Shown: piece after piece, positions 1-12,175 of the stretch
How the letters are laid out: the number at the start of each line of letters is the position of its first letter
Numbering within the stretch: the stretch's first letter is position 1
NCBI GenBank assembly: GCA_032207245.1
Contig: CM063501.1
Coordinates: 81,177,965 to 81,241,964 of the forward strand
DNA length: 64,000 nt
DNA from: Pardosa pseudoannulata
Taxonomy: Eukaryota > Arthropoda > Arachnida > Araneae > Lycosidae
Direction: 5' to 3'
Notes under the pieces: generated by a model
The model's database searches: none
Told to the model about the DNA's origin: nothing
Seen by the model: only the letters and a program-made list of their open reading frames with translations
Program-made: the position numbers and the translations under genes

Positions 1-929
1 ACCAATCACAACACTTTTGCAAAAAACTGCTTGTGGTATAAGCAGTTTGGGTAGATTATTTCTTCATGTTCTTACTAATCCTTCTCGTTTCGAACGAAGA
101 TGACAGTTTGGTTGAAACAACGAGGTGAATTGTTCTTTTTTGCTATTGTTTTCGCCAGCAATTTAAGCCATACATGTCTCGTTCCAACGCTATTTATGGT
201 TTTTCCATGCTCTGATCCATTTCCACATGAAAAAAGTGAATGTTGCCATTCAAAAATTTCGAAATTTTGTCACTGTAACAGTAATTGTGAGAGTTTTATT
301 GTTTTAAATCATCCCGATCTGGACCCCATACATTCAAATAATTATATCTAAACTTTCATTTTGATTGGTTGAGTATTTCGTCTAATAGGAAATCATATAT
401 AGGGTTTATATAAGTTTATTTTAGACCACCCGGCACGTATCAACAAGTTAAAAGCAAAGAGCACTTTGACCAACTTTTCTATGTGTTGCATGATGGTTTT
501 TCTTCGATATTACGATGTAAAACTATTATCTCTTTTTCCTAAAATTAAAAGATCTAGCGAATAGTTCATTTTAGGAATTAATTAAAGATGTAAATTAAGG
601 GTACATAATGCCTTGCGGTATGAAAGTTTTCATTATAACCAACTATTTTCCATTCAATATAAAATAAAACATTTCGTTCTATTTGGAATAACAAATTTCT
701 TGATCATTAATACGGGTCTAACTTCAAAAAACTTACTTAGTTTCGTTGTATCAATCACAAAATCCCGAAAGTGCAGAGAATTCAAACTCCCGTGAGAACA
801 ACTGTAAGAATTAGAAACACATTGAAGCTAATTTTACCCCTGGGAAAACAGAAATTCTTCTTTTTATGAATATTATTTTTATATTTGTAAAAAAACTGAG
901 ATCTCTAATTCTTGTAATCAGATTAACCA
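1..929. other. No recognisable feature
   Basis: AT-rich single-copy-looking sequence. The short open frames are what AT-rich DNA gives by chance: no family motif, no codon bias and no splice-bounded structure that I can defend. I see no repeat of the rest of the window in it. Confidence 0.5.
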
Positions 930-1225
930 ACCTCTAACTACCTAACCACTATGATGACTATGAAAATGAACTCCTATTTTATGGTCACTGGGGAAAAATA
1001 ACATTTTTTTCCCATAACTATATTTTACTTTCTTGCTACCTAACTGGAGATTTACTGATTATATAACCTTATTCTCGTTCGTTTCTTTCTGTCTGGAGAA
1101 AAATATAACACTATTTTTGTTGCCTACTTATTTTCTATTTCTGCTGTTTTTTTCGTTGTGTTCATACCAAGGGTTAAGTTCTGCATTCCAAAGATATAGT
1201 AACGTTGGTAATAATATCTAATAAC
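930..1225 (+). repeat. Diverged dispersed repeat, copy 1
   Basis: This stretch matches 2580-2890 in the same orientation with many substitutions and small indels. Shared landmarks are a 'taactacct.acca' block, a pyrimidine-rich 'ttttactttctt' block, a 'attctcgtt.gtttctttc' block and a 'ctggag.aaa' block. The family is not recognised; it could be an old duplication or two copies of a non-autonomous element. Confidence 0.55.
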
Positions 1226-1319
1226 AAAATTTTGCAGGTAGGTAGTATGACTTGGAGATGAATCAAAATATTGTGAAATATTATCTAATGCGATACATAG
1301 TATCACTTATTTCCAAATT

Positions 1320-1625
1320 TTCAAGCTTGGCGATGGGCCACGTCGTGAAATGAACCCCGATATAACCAAATCGATTTAAACTTCTCCAAATCAACATTTT
1401 TACCCAGTGTAGGATAAGAATACATGCGCGATATAAGTGTTCCCGATATGCAATCGTAGTCTATGCTACCTTTGTCAATATCTATAACTCGTTATCTCAT
1501 CTTCGCGAAGATGCAATAGTGCATGCGCAATACATGAACATCGCTTTTCCGATTTCCTGTTATTGCGAGAGAGAATAACAGCGCATGCGCGATATAAATG
1601 ATCGCCATTATATCTGCATCGTGAA
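1320..1625. other. CpG-containing patch with repeated ATGCGC motifs
   Basis: In otherwise CpG-poor DNA this patch has three related copies of a CATGCGC motif, near 1424, 1521 and 1583. The last is the palindrome GCGCATGCGC. Two copies are followed by the same 'gatataa.tg' extension, so this is a small degenerate tandem repeat. GCGCATGCGC matches the known NRF-1 binding consensus, but no gene or transcription start is visible next to it. Confidence 0.4.
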
Positions 1626-2579
1626 ATCATTTTCCAGCTTCTGAGGAATGCAGAATTATATAAAATCTTATCAGTAAGACATAATATTTTATTTGAACCT
1701 AAATTTTAAACACAGTGCTTCATTACTGCCCAAATGCAGAGTTACGTGTAATTGTCTGACAACATAAAAAATATGTTCAAATATTTACTACTACATTATT
1801 ACTTAGATTTTCATACCATAAAATTCAATTGTTTGACTTGTTTGTATTTGATTGTTTCTTCGTAACACTTCGCTTTGAATAAATTTACATTTTTTAAAGA
1901 CTATTAATTTCTGTTGAAGTATTACTAATAACAAAATACCATCTTAAATTATTTTTTAAATATCTTTACTATAAACTTATTGTAGAATGATATACATTGA
2001 TAAAGATCATAACAAGGTTAAGTAATTATCAAAATGTAATTACTTATATCGATATATCGTTAAATCGCGATATAATATTTTTTATATATTGAGATGAAAG
2101 ATTTACAACATTTCTCAATCCTACTAGTACACAGAACAACCTTATGCCATAAAATGTATTTAGTCCCCCGTATTCCTGTATTCAGTATCCTAAGCTTTAA
2201 ACTGCTAAAGAAGCAAAGAGTTTATATTCAAGAATAAGGCAATATGTGCTTTTAATACAGAATACGATCACTTTTATGTTTTTGGTGCTAAATTAGATTA
2301 CCTTTTCAGTAGGTAAAGACGATAAAACAAAAATTTATTTGGAGAATCCTAAAAGTATTGATAGATTATAAGCAAAGGGGTATTTTTTACCAACTGACTG
2401 ATAACATTCAATTTTTCATTTCAGTTTTGACATCTTCGATTGCATTTTGTGTGTCTTCAGACCTAAGTATGTGTGTACATGTATATAAATTTGTGTACAT
2501 AAATGTATAAGTATAAAAGTGAATAAATATATATGTATTTCTTCAATTTATTTTTGCACACATGATATCAAAATCAGTG
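1626..2579. other. No recognisable feature
   Basis: AT-rich sequence with no coding frame, terminal repeat or internal periodicity that I can support. Confidence 0.45.
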
Positions 2580-2890
2580 TTCCTGCCTTCTAACTACCTT
2601 ACCACAAATCTGATAATGAGCTCCCATCTTATTTTCTAGACGTAAGAAAATATTTTTCTTTCCTCCTGGATGTAATTTTACTTTCTTCACAGCATAATTT
2701 CACCCGTAATGACTCCATAACTTGATTCTCGTTGATTCTTTCCTATCTGGAGGAAACTAGAACACTCTTTTGGTTGACCAGATTCTTCTCTCTTTCTGCC
2801 TCATTTTTGCTTTTCTTTTCTTCCTGAGAGTGCATATATCCGTGTTCCTCAGGATTTAATAACATAGGTAATGTGATCAAATAACGAATG
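2580..2890 (+). repeat. Diverged dispersed repeat, copy 2
   Basis: Partner of the copy at 930-1225, same orientation. The two copies lie about 1.65 kb apart and the sequence between them is not duplicated, which fits an old interspersed repeat better than a recent tandem event. Confidence 0.55.
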
Positions 2891-4040
2891 TCGCAACGAA
2901 AGCGCGGTACCATATAATGTATCCTGTCACGCTTACTGTAAGCTGAATATTCAAGAATTAAGGAAAAAGAAGATCTTTACATCAAATTAACTTCTATTTG
3001 CTATTTGATTTTCTTACTTTAAAGTTATTTTATGCTTTCACTATTTTGTTATAATACTCCTAGAAGCAAATAGAACAATGTAAATATTGAACGATGAAAT
3101 TCAATAAATATATACATTCAATATTTCAAAACCACTTTTTTTCTCCAATCTTAGTTTTGTTATCTTAAAAATATTACTTTTTTGTATTATTTTAGATATA
3201 TACATAGGGGGGGTATGCTTGGCGCAAAACATAACGGGTTAGTACCTGGAAAAGAAACCCATAGAAAAGACAATAAAAAATATATAACTTGATGATGTGG
3301 TGATGTATAGTGAAGTACAGGTTATGACCATAACCTCTTTCTGAATGTTTAAATTAAATTTGGCTTTTCTCCAATTTATGTGTTAAGCCTTAAAGTAAAA
3401 AAACGAAATAGAAGTTTTGAAAAAGAAGGAGAAGTCATTACAGAATTAATTGAATTTATTGTGACAAGATGTTAAAAGGAAATTGAAAATTAATTTATTA
3501 ATTGACAACAAGTTGAACATTTAAAATTATAAAAATTAAATTAAAAAAGGAAAGGAGAAAACAAAAAAGTCACTTTATATATATAGTGACTATGAAAGGA
3601 AAACTACAGAGGATGCAGCTCCGGGTCCCTCTTCTTTTTATGGAATCAAAAGTTTTCTTCTACCTCCATCCTAGCTACTAGGCATCAAGACTGCAAGTGT
3701 GAAAAACTCGCCAAAATTCCTTTCGCCTGGTGAAAGGTGGAACATCGCCAAGCGCAGTACTGAAAAACACGCCAATGTGTGGAGTAGGGATAAGTCACAC
3801 CATAAAAAGAGATGATTTATAACACTATTGAAGCGCCCTCCCAAGGAGAACACCAAGTGATGCTCTTGGTATGATGTCATCTTGGACACGTGTGTTTGAA
3901 AATCCTGAGTGGCTTATGCGATAAAAAAAAGTAACTTTTCATCTCACCAACGTAATAATTATGAAGTTGGTTGGAAAGATACAAACAGGGCATTTTTAAG
4001 GCAAACTTTATAGAATTAAAGGAAAGTAAATGGAACGTTA
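2891..4040. other. Unrecognised, with a GC-richer patch at about 3600-3910
   Basis: Most of the stretch is plain AT-rich DNA. From about 3600 to 3910 base composition becomes clearly more balanced. An open frame of about 72 codons runs there on the minus strand, and an interrupted frame on the plus strand. I recognise no domain. The patch could be a transposon remnant or an exon fragment. Confidence 0.35.
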
Positions 4041-4044
4041 TGAC

Positions 4045-6290
4045 AATACACACTCAATTCCAAAAGCTAAGCACAGAACTGTAAACTCCAAAAAACAAAC
4101 TGACATGGGCAAAATGGAATCAAACGGAAACATTATTTCTGACACCATAGTACACCAAATTGTCACCAGAAGTTCTGATTATGGCATTACAGGTACTCTT
4201 TTGCTCCTAAATCTGGACCCAAATATGCACTCTTAAGCCTTTATCTGAAATTATTTCACTGAAATCGCTCTATTTTCCTATTACCGATGCTGCACCCTGA
4301 CCTACCGATGCTGTAGGAACCCTGAAGAATGTATCAGATTCCATATGTTATCTTAAAGATATTATGTGTTTATTTTATTTTTGATGTATACACTTTCAAT
4401 TCCAAAAGCTAAGCACATAGCTGTAAACTCAAAAAACAAACCGACAAGGGCAACATGGAATGAAATGGAAACATTATTTCTTATTCCATAGGACACCAAA
4501 TTGTCACAAGAAGTTTTGTTTTTGGCATTATAGGTACTATTTTATTTCTAAATCTAGACACAAACATAGCATGCACTCATAAGCTGTTTCTGAAATTATT
4601 TCACTTGAAATCACTCTATTTTCCTATTTACAATGCTGTTGGAACCCTGAAGAATGTATTAGATTCCATATGTTACCTTAAATATGTAACATTTTTGTTT
4701 TATTTTCGATATATACTTACTCAATTCCAAAAGCTAAGCACAGAACTGTAAACTCCAAAAAATACACCGATAAGGGCAAAATGAAATCAAACGGAAACAT
4801 TATTTCTGACTCCATAGGTAACCATTGTCACCAAAAGTTCTGTTTTTTGGTATTATAGGTACTATTTTGTTCCTAAATCTAGCCACAAATATAACATGCA
4901 CTAGTAAGGATTTCTCTGAAATTATTTTACTGAAATTGCTCTATTTTTACACACATGCTTTCGGAACCCTCATCAATGGATCAGATTGAATTTATCTTAA
5001 AGATATTACGTTTTGTTTTATTTACGATATATACACGCTCAATTCCAAAAGCTTTATATTCCAAAAAACAAAGACAAGGACAAAATGGAATCGAACGGAA
5101 ACAGTATTTCTGACTCCATAACACCAAATTGTCATGACAAGTTCTTTTTTGACATTTAAGTACTATTTTGATCCTAAATCTGGACACAAATATAACATGC
5201 ACTCTTAAGCATTTCTCTGAAATTATTTCACTGAAAACGCTCTATTTTCCTATTCACGACGCTGTCGGAAACCTGAAGAATGTATCAGATTCCATATGTT
5301 ATCTTAAAGAGTTATGTTTTTGTTTTAAAATAGATATATACACACTCAATTCCAAAAGCTAAGCACAGAACTGTAAACTCCAAAAAACAAACCGACAAGG
5401 AATATTGGAACAAGATGGAGTCAAATGGAAACATTATTTCTGACTACATAGAACACCAAATTGTCACCAGAAGTTCTGTTTTTAGCATTATAGTTACTAT
5501 TTTGTTCATAAAAGACACAAATATAACATGCACTCTTAGCCTTAACCTGAAATTATTTCACTGAAATCGCTCTATTTTCCTATTCACCATGCTATCGAAA
5601 CCCTGAAGAATGTATCAGATTCAATATGTTACCTCAAAGATTTCACGTTTTTGTTATTTTAGATATATACACACTCAATTCCAAAAGCTAAGCACAGAAC
5701 TGTAAACTCCAAAAAACAAACTGACATGGGCAAAGTGGAATCAAACGAAAACATTATTTCTGACTTCATATTACACCAAATTGTTACCAGAAATTCTGTT
5801 TTTGACGTTATAGGTACTATTTTGGTCCTAAATCTAGACACAAGTATAACATGAACTCGTAAGCATTTCTCTGAAATTATTTTACTGAAATCGCTCTATT
5901 TTTCTATTCACGATGCTGTCGGAAACCTGAAGAATATATGAGATTCCATATGTTATCTTAAAGATGTTAAGTTTTTGTTTTAAAATAGATATATACACAC
6001 TCAATTCCAAAAGCTAAGCACAGAACTGTAAACTCCAAAAAACAAACCGACAAGGGCTAATGGAACAAGATGGAGTCAAACAGAAACCTTATTTCTGACT
6101 ACATAGAACACCAAATTATCACCAGAAGTTCTGTTTTTAGCATTATGGGTTCAATTTTGTTCCTAAATCTAGGCACAAATATAACATGCCCTCCTAAGCA
6201 TTTCCCTGAAATTATTTCACTAAAATCGCTTTATTTTCTTATTCACAATGCTGTTGGAACTCTGAAGAATGTATCAGATTCCATATGTTC
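4045..6290 (+). repeat. Tandem array of a ~325-bp unit, about seven copies
   Basis: The landmark 'tcaattccaaaagct' recurs at about 4050, 4392, 4716, 5038, 5345, 5674 and 6001. Spacings are about 342, 324, 322, 307, 329 and 327 bp. Each unit also carries 'gaacattatttctgac', 'aaattatttcactgaaa' and 'gattccatatgtta' blocks. The last copy breaks off after 'tccatatgtt' near 6290. Small in-unit deletions explain the length variation. Open frames of 60-90 codons occur in several units on both strands, but they shift phase from copy to copy, so I read this as a satellite-like array and not a repeated gene. Confidence 0.9.
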
Positions 6291-8417
6291 CTCGATTAGA
6301 AAGCTAAATCATCAGAGAATCGAAAAGAATGTGATCCAATAGAAATTTGTCGCATTTTTCACCTGCTACAAACAACAATGCACAACTGAATTATAGAGAT
6401 TCATTACGTTTCTCCTCAAATATACTGAATTACGTTTCATGGGAAAGGAAAATGTTCCCCTGCTACTGAGTAATAGACAGATATTTCTCCGGATTTTCAC
6501 CCCTATGATTTGAAAAGTGGAATGTTCATCCAGCCACTCATGATGCATTATAGTACATATTTTATTTAAACCTTACTTTTAAAAAACTTTTGTCTATAAA
6601 GTATAAAAAGGCGAACATTGTAATAGTGATAAAATTTGACCAGAAGTTTTTGTATTAGATTTTGACACTTCTTCAAGTCTAAGAAAGCTATTTTTTAAGT
6701 AAAGGGATCACATTTATTAAATTAAAAATTATGATTTTTGTAGAACTATGAATATGCCCAACAAAGATATTCAAACTCTAATGAATCTTGTCTTCACTGT
6801 GTTAAATGATTTATAAATATTTCACTGATTTGTCATAAACACGTTTCGTGTAACATGCCTTTTTTTAACTTTGTTAAATTTTTAAATTTTGGAAATAGGT
6901 GTCATTTAACACATTTGCGATCGTCAATTTTTTTTCCAATTCTGAGTAACGACAAAAATTATGAAATTTTGAAGCTGGTTGTCCCAAACGTATATTGTTA
7001 AGGTAAAGACGAAGTGCTTTTAGCGTAGCATAAGAATGTGTAATTTTTATCGTTGAGAGTAAATGATTTTTATTGCGAAAAGGAAATAAATATTCATATG
7101 ATATATATTTCTTAGAGTTTCCAGGAAATTAACTTGTTTTTATTTTAATAAATTATCAATATGCGTAGAATATGTAGTTCTTAAACATATTTTTCTCTCA
7201 CTCCTAAAAAAAAGTTTATTCAAGATTATTTTATTTCATTCTGCTATACGTTAACTATACTTATTTGTGAATGACAGTATATTGCACAAATCTATCCAAA
7301 GTCTGTATTAATCAAAAGACTGTATATTTTAGTTATTACTATTGTAATGTTAGATAAAGTAGTTCTATATCAAACATCGGACGCTTACTAAATTAATTTT
7401 AAATTTCACTTAACAGAGTGCTCTAGTATAACTATTTTTGTCCTGAAAGAAACAAATACCTCTGATACACTTATTCAATTGAACTTCCAATATAATAATA
7501 TCAAATTGAATTAGTTAAATCGAATTAAACCAGTATCAAATAAACTGAATATTTTATAGTGTAACAAATCAACACTAAATAATATTATTTTACCTCCTAT
7601 AAATTTTATTAAATTGTTTATTAGTGTAATTGTTTTTGTTAAGCTCTATAACTTCCTCTAAACATCAACCAACAGAAACACTTTCTGGACATTACATTGC
7701 GATTTCCCCACTATTTAACACATTGTATGCTGAACACGAACTAGTACTTTTTCTAACGATTGATAATTGAGCTCGAGACATGTACTAGTACGTTTTCTGA
7801 TGATTGATACTTGAGCGAAGGTCAAGTACTAGTACGGGTTAGTGTAACAACATGGTTTGTTTGTAGGTACAAAAATAAAGGTATATACAGGAAAACGAAT
7901 CCGAATGTTCTTATCTACTACATATATTCTGAAAAAATTTAGACATATATAAACTAGTTTTTACATTATTAGTTTTATGATTGCTCTTTTCATTTTTTAT
8001 AATGTAAAAATGTTTATATATAACATAATTCGAAAAAATTAAAACTACATACTACTATTTCTATTTGATTTTTCATATTTACGATACTATTATAAATTTA
8101 TCCACTAAAAAATATATTTTATGTTTACAAAAATCTTATGGTTGTTATTTATATATTTCTATTTATATATTTGTTTATATATTTCAATATAAAATACGAA
8201 AAGTTGGTTAAAAAGTTAAATAATCTATTGAGATTTCTCTGAATAACTAAATTTAAGCTCAAAACGCGTGCTCCCGATACAATTCCGAAGCGAAGTGTAC
8301 CCGCACACAATGTGTTAAATGTACTTTTGGTCTTAAAAAGCACATGAAAGTGTTTCATCTAAGTCAAGTGACATAAACATGATGTCTAATTTTTGACATT
8401 ATTCAGAGTGTATATTG
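6291..8417. other. No gene; short palindromic repeats at 7740-7835
   Basis: AT-rich sequence without recognisable coding. At 7740, 7782 and 7826 the block around the palindrome GTACTAGTAC (first copy partial) recurs about every 44 bp, together with a 'gattgata.ttgagc' block. It is a small local duplication of unknown meaning. Confidence 0.4.
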
Positions 8418-9084
8418 TTAACACTAGATTTACGGATGTTGATCATATACCTATTTTTACTGAAGTGAGCCAATTTGACTCATACAAGAAAATTGAAGTT
8501 TTTTAAAAGAAAATAGTTCCAAATTAATTTTAATGAAATGTTTATTATCAAAAAGTTTATGGAAAACATTTTTTACGTATAAAATCTGTTTTTGAAAGAC
8601 ATTTTCCGCAAACATTTCTATTACATTTAGCACAATGGTTTCTACATCTGTTTCTTTTGCCTGATTGTTGAACTTGACATTTTTTCCGTGCGTCAGTAGC
8701 ATGCATTTCTGTCATTGGAATGGAAGGGTTCTCGACTTCTTCTCTATACTTACATCTTAGCTCTTCCGCCAATTGTAAAATAAAATCTTAACTTTTGCCC
8801 AACCTAATAGGACCAATATATTTCATGTTATTCGATTAACTGTTAAACCATTCTATAACTTAAATTTGCTCACAACTATGAAAATAAGTATACCACATTT
8901 GATAATGCGAAATGAAGGGGGTCTGCGGGGAAGAGGAATGAAAGTTTACATATATTTTATTACTTAACTAAAAATCAGGGTATGTTTTGGAAAAGCGATA
9001 TTAGAGTTATATATATATATATATATATATAGTGATCAAATTTTTAATGAGTCAAATTGGCTTGGTCCGTAAATCTAGTGTTAA
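8418..9084 (-). mobile_element. piggyBac-like element, internally deleted, with intact termini
   Basis: TTAA at 8418-8421 and 9081-9084 flank a perfect 15-bp terminal inverted repeat: CACTAGATTTACGGA at 8422-8436 and its reverse complement at 9066-9080. A 16-bp internal inverted repeat lies at 8468-8483 (AGCCAATTTGACTCAT) and, reversed, at 9047-9062. The internal repeat is 31 bp from the left terminal repeat and 3 bp from the right one. Known piggyBac elements have the same asymmetry, 3 bp at the 5' end and 31 bp at the 3' end. The remnant coding strand is minus, so the right end is 5' and the left end 3', as expected. At 659 bp between the TTAAs it is far shorter than the ~2.4 kb of autonomous elements. 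An (AT)n run at about 9009-9032 lies inside. Confidence 0.88.
8557..8815 (-). pseudogene. piggyBac transposase C-terminal remnant (cysteine-rich domain)
   Basis: The minus-strand frame starting near 8815 and ending at 8557 reads through LAEEL and NPSIP segments into a cysteine-rich tail. Visible parts are KKCQVQQSGKRNR, then CAKCNRNVCGKC, ending in RKKCF. This arrangement of paired cysteines after a basic stretch, with the protein ending in a CxxCF-type tail, is the C-terminal zinc-binding domain of piggyBac-family transposases. One expected cysteine of the first pair reads as Q, probably decay. The catalytic DDD core and the N-terminus are absent, so no active enzyme can be made. The position just inside the 3' end of the surrounding TTAA-flanked element supports the call. 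Confidence 0.8.
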
Positions 9085-9720
9085 ATATTTCGGGTCATCG
9101 AAATTTCGCATGAGATTATAAAGAAGTGTTGAACTATGATAATTTTTTTACCTAATCTGACAGCAAAAACTTTACCTAAATCCATATTCTATTTTATAAA
9201 TCCCAGTATTGTATCTTTTAACATTTTAGATGCTTTCAGGGGATTGTTATGAATGCCGTTAAAAACCATTTGCCTGCATAACACGTAGGCACAATCATTT
9301 TAGACCCTACACTGTAAGTGACATCGTTATGGGACATAGAAGAAAGTTGAGGGGAAAAATAATCCCCATTTTTTATGTGAGGGGAGAAGGGAAAAGCACA
9401 ATTGGTAGGGTAGACAAGATATTAGAAACGTAGGTAATTTCCAACCCTCTACTTTCCTGCAAAATCCAATATAACGATTCTATATATCACCCGAAAGTTT
9501 TGACAGCAGTTCTTAAACGATATGCTTTTAAATCAGGCCAAAAGATATCAAAAATAGAGTATTATGTCAGTTGGTAGTCTTTTGAAATTGTCACTAAGAA
9601 TTTCCTACTATTTACTTTAAATCAGAATTACACTTGCATTATCTGACTTTTTGGGGGGACGAGGGTAATATTCATTTAAAAATATCCAAGTTTTATGGTG
9701 GTTATCAATATTTATCTCAA
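9085..9720. other. No recognisable feature
   Basis: AT-rich sequence with no repeat or coding signal that I can support. Confidence 0.4.
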
Positions 9721-9724
9721 AGCA

Positions 9725-10480
9725 AAAACATAAATGGTAATGGAGGTAATAAAAAAAAGCTAGCAATCGACATAAATATCTGCAGTAATATTGATGTCTA
9801 ACCCAAGAAATGGTAAAACTAGACCCCTCTACCTGTTTTCAAACCGACCATTGGACAATAAATTGAAAACATAAATGGTGATGGAAGTAATAAAAAAGCA
9901 AGCAATCGGCATACATTATCTGCAGCAATATTGATGTCTAAGCCAAGAGTTGGTAAACTAGACACCGCTACCTGTTTTCAAACCAACCACTGAACAACGA
10001 ATTGAAAAAATAAATGGTGATGAAAGTAATAAAAAAGCAAGCAATTCACCTAAATATCTGCAGTAATATTGACGTCTAAGCCAAGAGTTGGTACACTAGA
10101 CGCCGCTACCTGTTTTCAAACCGACCAGTCGACAACTATTGAAAAAATAAATGGTGATGAAAGTAATAAAAAAGCAAGCAATCGACCATAATATCTGCAG
10201 TAATATTGATGTTTAACCCAAGAGTTGGTAAACTAGTCCCCGCTACCTGTTTTCAATCCGACCAGTCGACAAGTAATTGAAAAAATAAATGGTGATGGAA
10301 GTAATAAAAAAGCAAGCAATTGATCTAAATATCTGCAGTAATATTGACGTCTAAGCCAAGAGTTGGTACATTAGACCCCGCTACCTGTTTTCAAACCGAC
10401 CAGTCGACAACTAATTGAAAAAATAAATGGTGATGGAAGAAATAAAAAAGCAAGCAATCGACCTAAATATCTGCCGTAAA
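9725..10480 (+). repeat. Tandem array of a ~139-bp unit, about five and a half copies
   Basis: 'ataaatggt' starts recur at about 9730, 9871, 10010, 10147, 10285 and 10423, giving periods of 141, 139, 137, 138 and 138 bp. Each unit carries 'agcaagcaat', 'atctgcagtaatattga', 'ccaagagttggta' and 'ctacctgttttcaa' blocks. Copies are highly similar, and the array stops within the sixth unit near 10480. It has no coding capacity. Confidence 0.92.
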
Positions 10481-11094
10481 AATTAAATTAAAAATTTATT
10501 TAAGCCATTTTTAAATTTATTATGTTGTTCACAAACAAAGTACGCTATAATTAAAACAAACCTACTGGTGTATTTCTTTGCTTATTAAAATATTCTTCTA
10601 TGTATACAATTTTTAGTTGCCATTAAAACAATGAGATATGTTTATAAATCTATGAAACTAATGTAACGAGAATTTAAAATAATGTACTGATTTAAATAAA
10701 CATGAGATATATTAATAGTTACTTCAAAATACAAAGAGCATTTTCAAGAAAATTTTTACTACAAATCAGATGCTTAAATAATGGGGGAAATATAGGAAAT
10801 TGTAAGCTGTTACTATTATCAGGTTTAGTTAAAGCCTTCAACATCCTTTTTCTCACTAGCCGTAGCTTTGTTTTTGTTTTTTTAACCCTTAAGACGTCCT
10901 ATGCACAGATAGATACTTTGTAGATTGGTGCAAATCTAACTTTCAATTTTTCCTTCGAATAAAACTGAATTGAATTAATTAGTTTTATTAACGAACTGTT
11001 GGTTGCTAAAATTAATTTAATTTCTTCTTAATATATAAATTAGTTCCGAACATTAATTAGTTAATAACTTAATTACTAAAATTTACTGATATTA
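10481..11094. other. No gene seen
   Basis: AT-rich. It contains TTAACCCTTAAGACGTCC near 10879, which resembles a piggyBac-type left end, but I find no matching right end nearby. Confidence 0.35.
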
Positions 11095-12175
11095 TTATTA
11101 TTATTATTAAGATCTCTAAAGGGATTTCGGATTTTTACTTATATGCCATGCTAATGCAAAGATCGATATATTATGCGTCCTAGAGTAATCTCTGTATACG
11201 AATTTATTAGCGAACTATTAGTTATAAACATTAATAAGTCATATTTTTATTAATATTTGTACTGGTTACGAAAATAACTTAATTCTAAAATTTACTGCTA
11301 TTATTATTATTATTATTATTATTAAGATAACTAAAGGGATTTCGGATTTTTACTTCCATGACATACTAATGCAAGGATCGATATATTATGCGTCCTAGAG
11401 TTATTTCTTCTTTATTTAAACTTCCTATTGTGAAAGATCGAGAAAACATTTTCCAATTTATCTTGAAAACCTTATTAGAAAAACACACACTGCGAATTAA
11501 TAAAACAATAGAACGCTTTAACTTCTTTTATTACTTTAAAAAAATATCTTTAGATTATTAAAAATCCGACTACACTGCGAACTTTTACAATGCAAGCATC
11601 GATATATTATGCGTCCTAGAGTTATCTCTGTATACGAATTTATTAGCGAACTATTAGTTATAAACATTAATAAGTCATAATTTAATAATATTTGTGCTGG
11701 TTACGAACATTAATAAGAAAATAACTTAATTACTAAAATTTACTGCTATTATTTTTATTATTATGATCATTAAAAGGATTTCGGGTTTTTACTTCCATGG
11801 CGTGGTAATGCAAGCATCGATATATTATGCGTCCTAGAGTTATCTCTGTATACGAATTTATTAGAGAACTATAAGTTATAAACATTAATAAGTCATATTT
11901 TTATTAATATTCGTACTGGTTACGAAAATAACTTAATTACTAAAAATTACTGCTAATATTATTATTATTAAGATCAGTAAAGGGATTTCGGGTTTTTACT
12001 TCCATGACATACTAATGCAAGGATCGATATATTATGCGTCCTAGAGTTATTTCTTCTTTATTTAAACTTCCTATTTTGAAAGGTCGAGAAAACATTTTCC
12101 AATTTATCTTGAAAGCCTTATTAGAAAAACACACACTGCAAATTAATAAAACAATAGAACGCTTTAACTTCTTTT
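11095..12175 (+). repeat. Composite tandem array, ~215-bp units in a ~646-bp higher-order repeat
   Basis: 'gatcgatatattatgcgtcctagag' type blocks occur near 11160, 11375, 11595, 11813 and 12021. Each is preceded by an (ATT)n run and 'ggatttcgg.tttttactt'. The second and fifth copies carry an extra ~150-bp tail ('cttcctatt.tgaaag.tcgagaaaac' through 'aatagaacgctttaacttctttt'). The pattern is therefore short, long, short, short, long, with the long units about 646 bp apart. Confidence 0.85.

Noticed and set aside
7740..7835. GTACTAGTAC palindromes as regulatory operators
   Set aside because: They belong to a small 44-bp local duplication and no gene lies nearby.
9725..10480. CRISPR array, because of regular direct repeats
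   Set aside because: The whole 139-bp unit repeats, including what would be spacers, and the genome is clearly eukaryotic.
10874..10900. TTAACCCTTAAGACGTCC as the left end of another piggyBac-like element
   Set aside because: No reverse-complement partner followed by TTAA was found within several kilobases.
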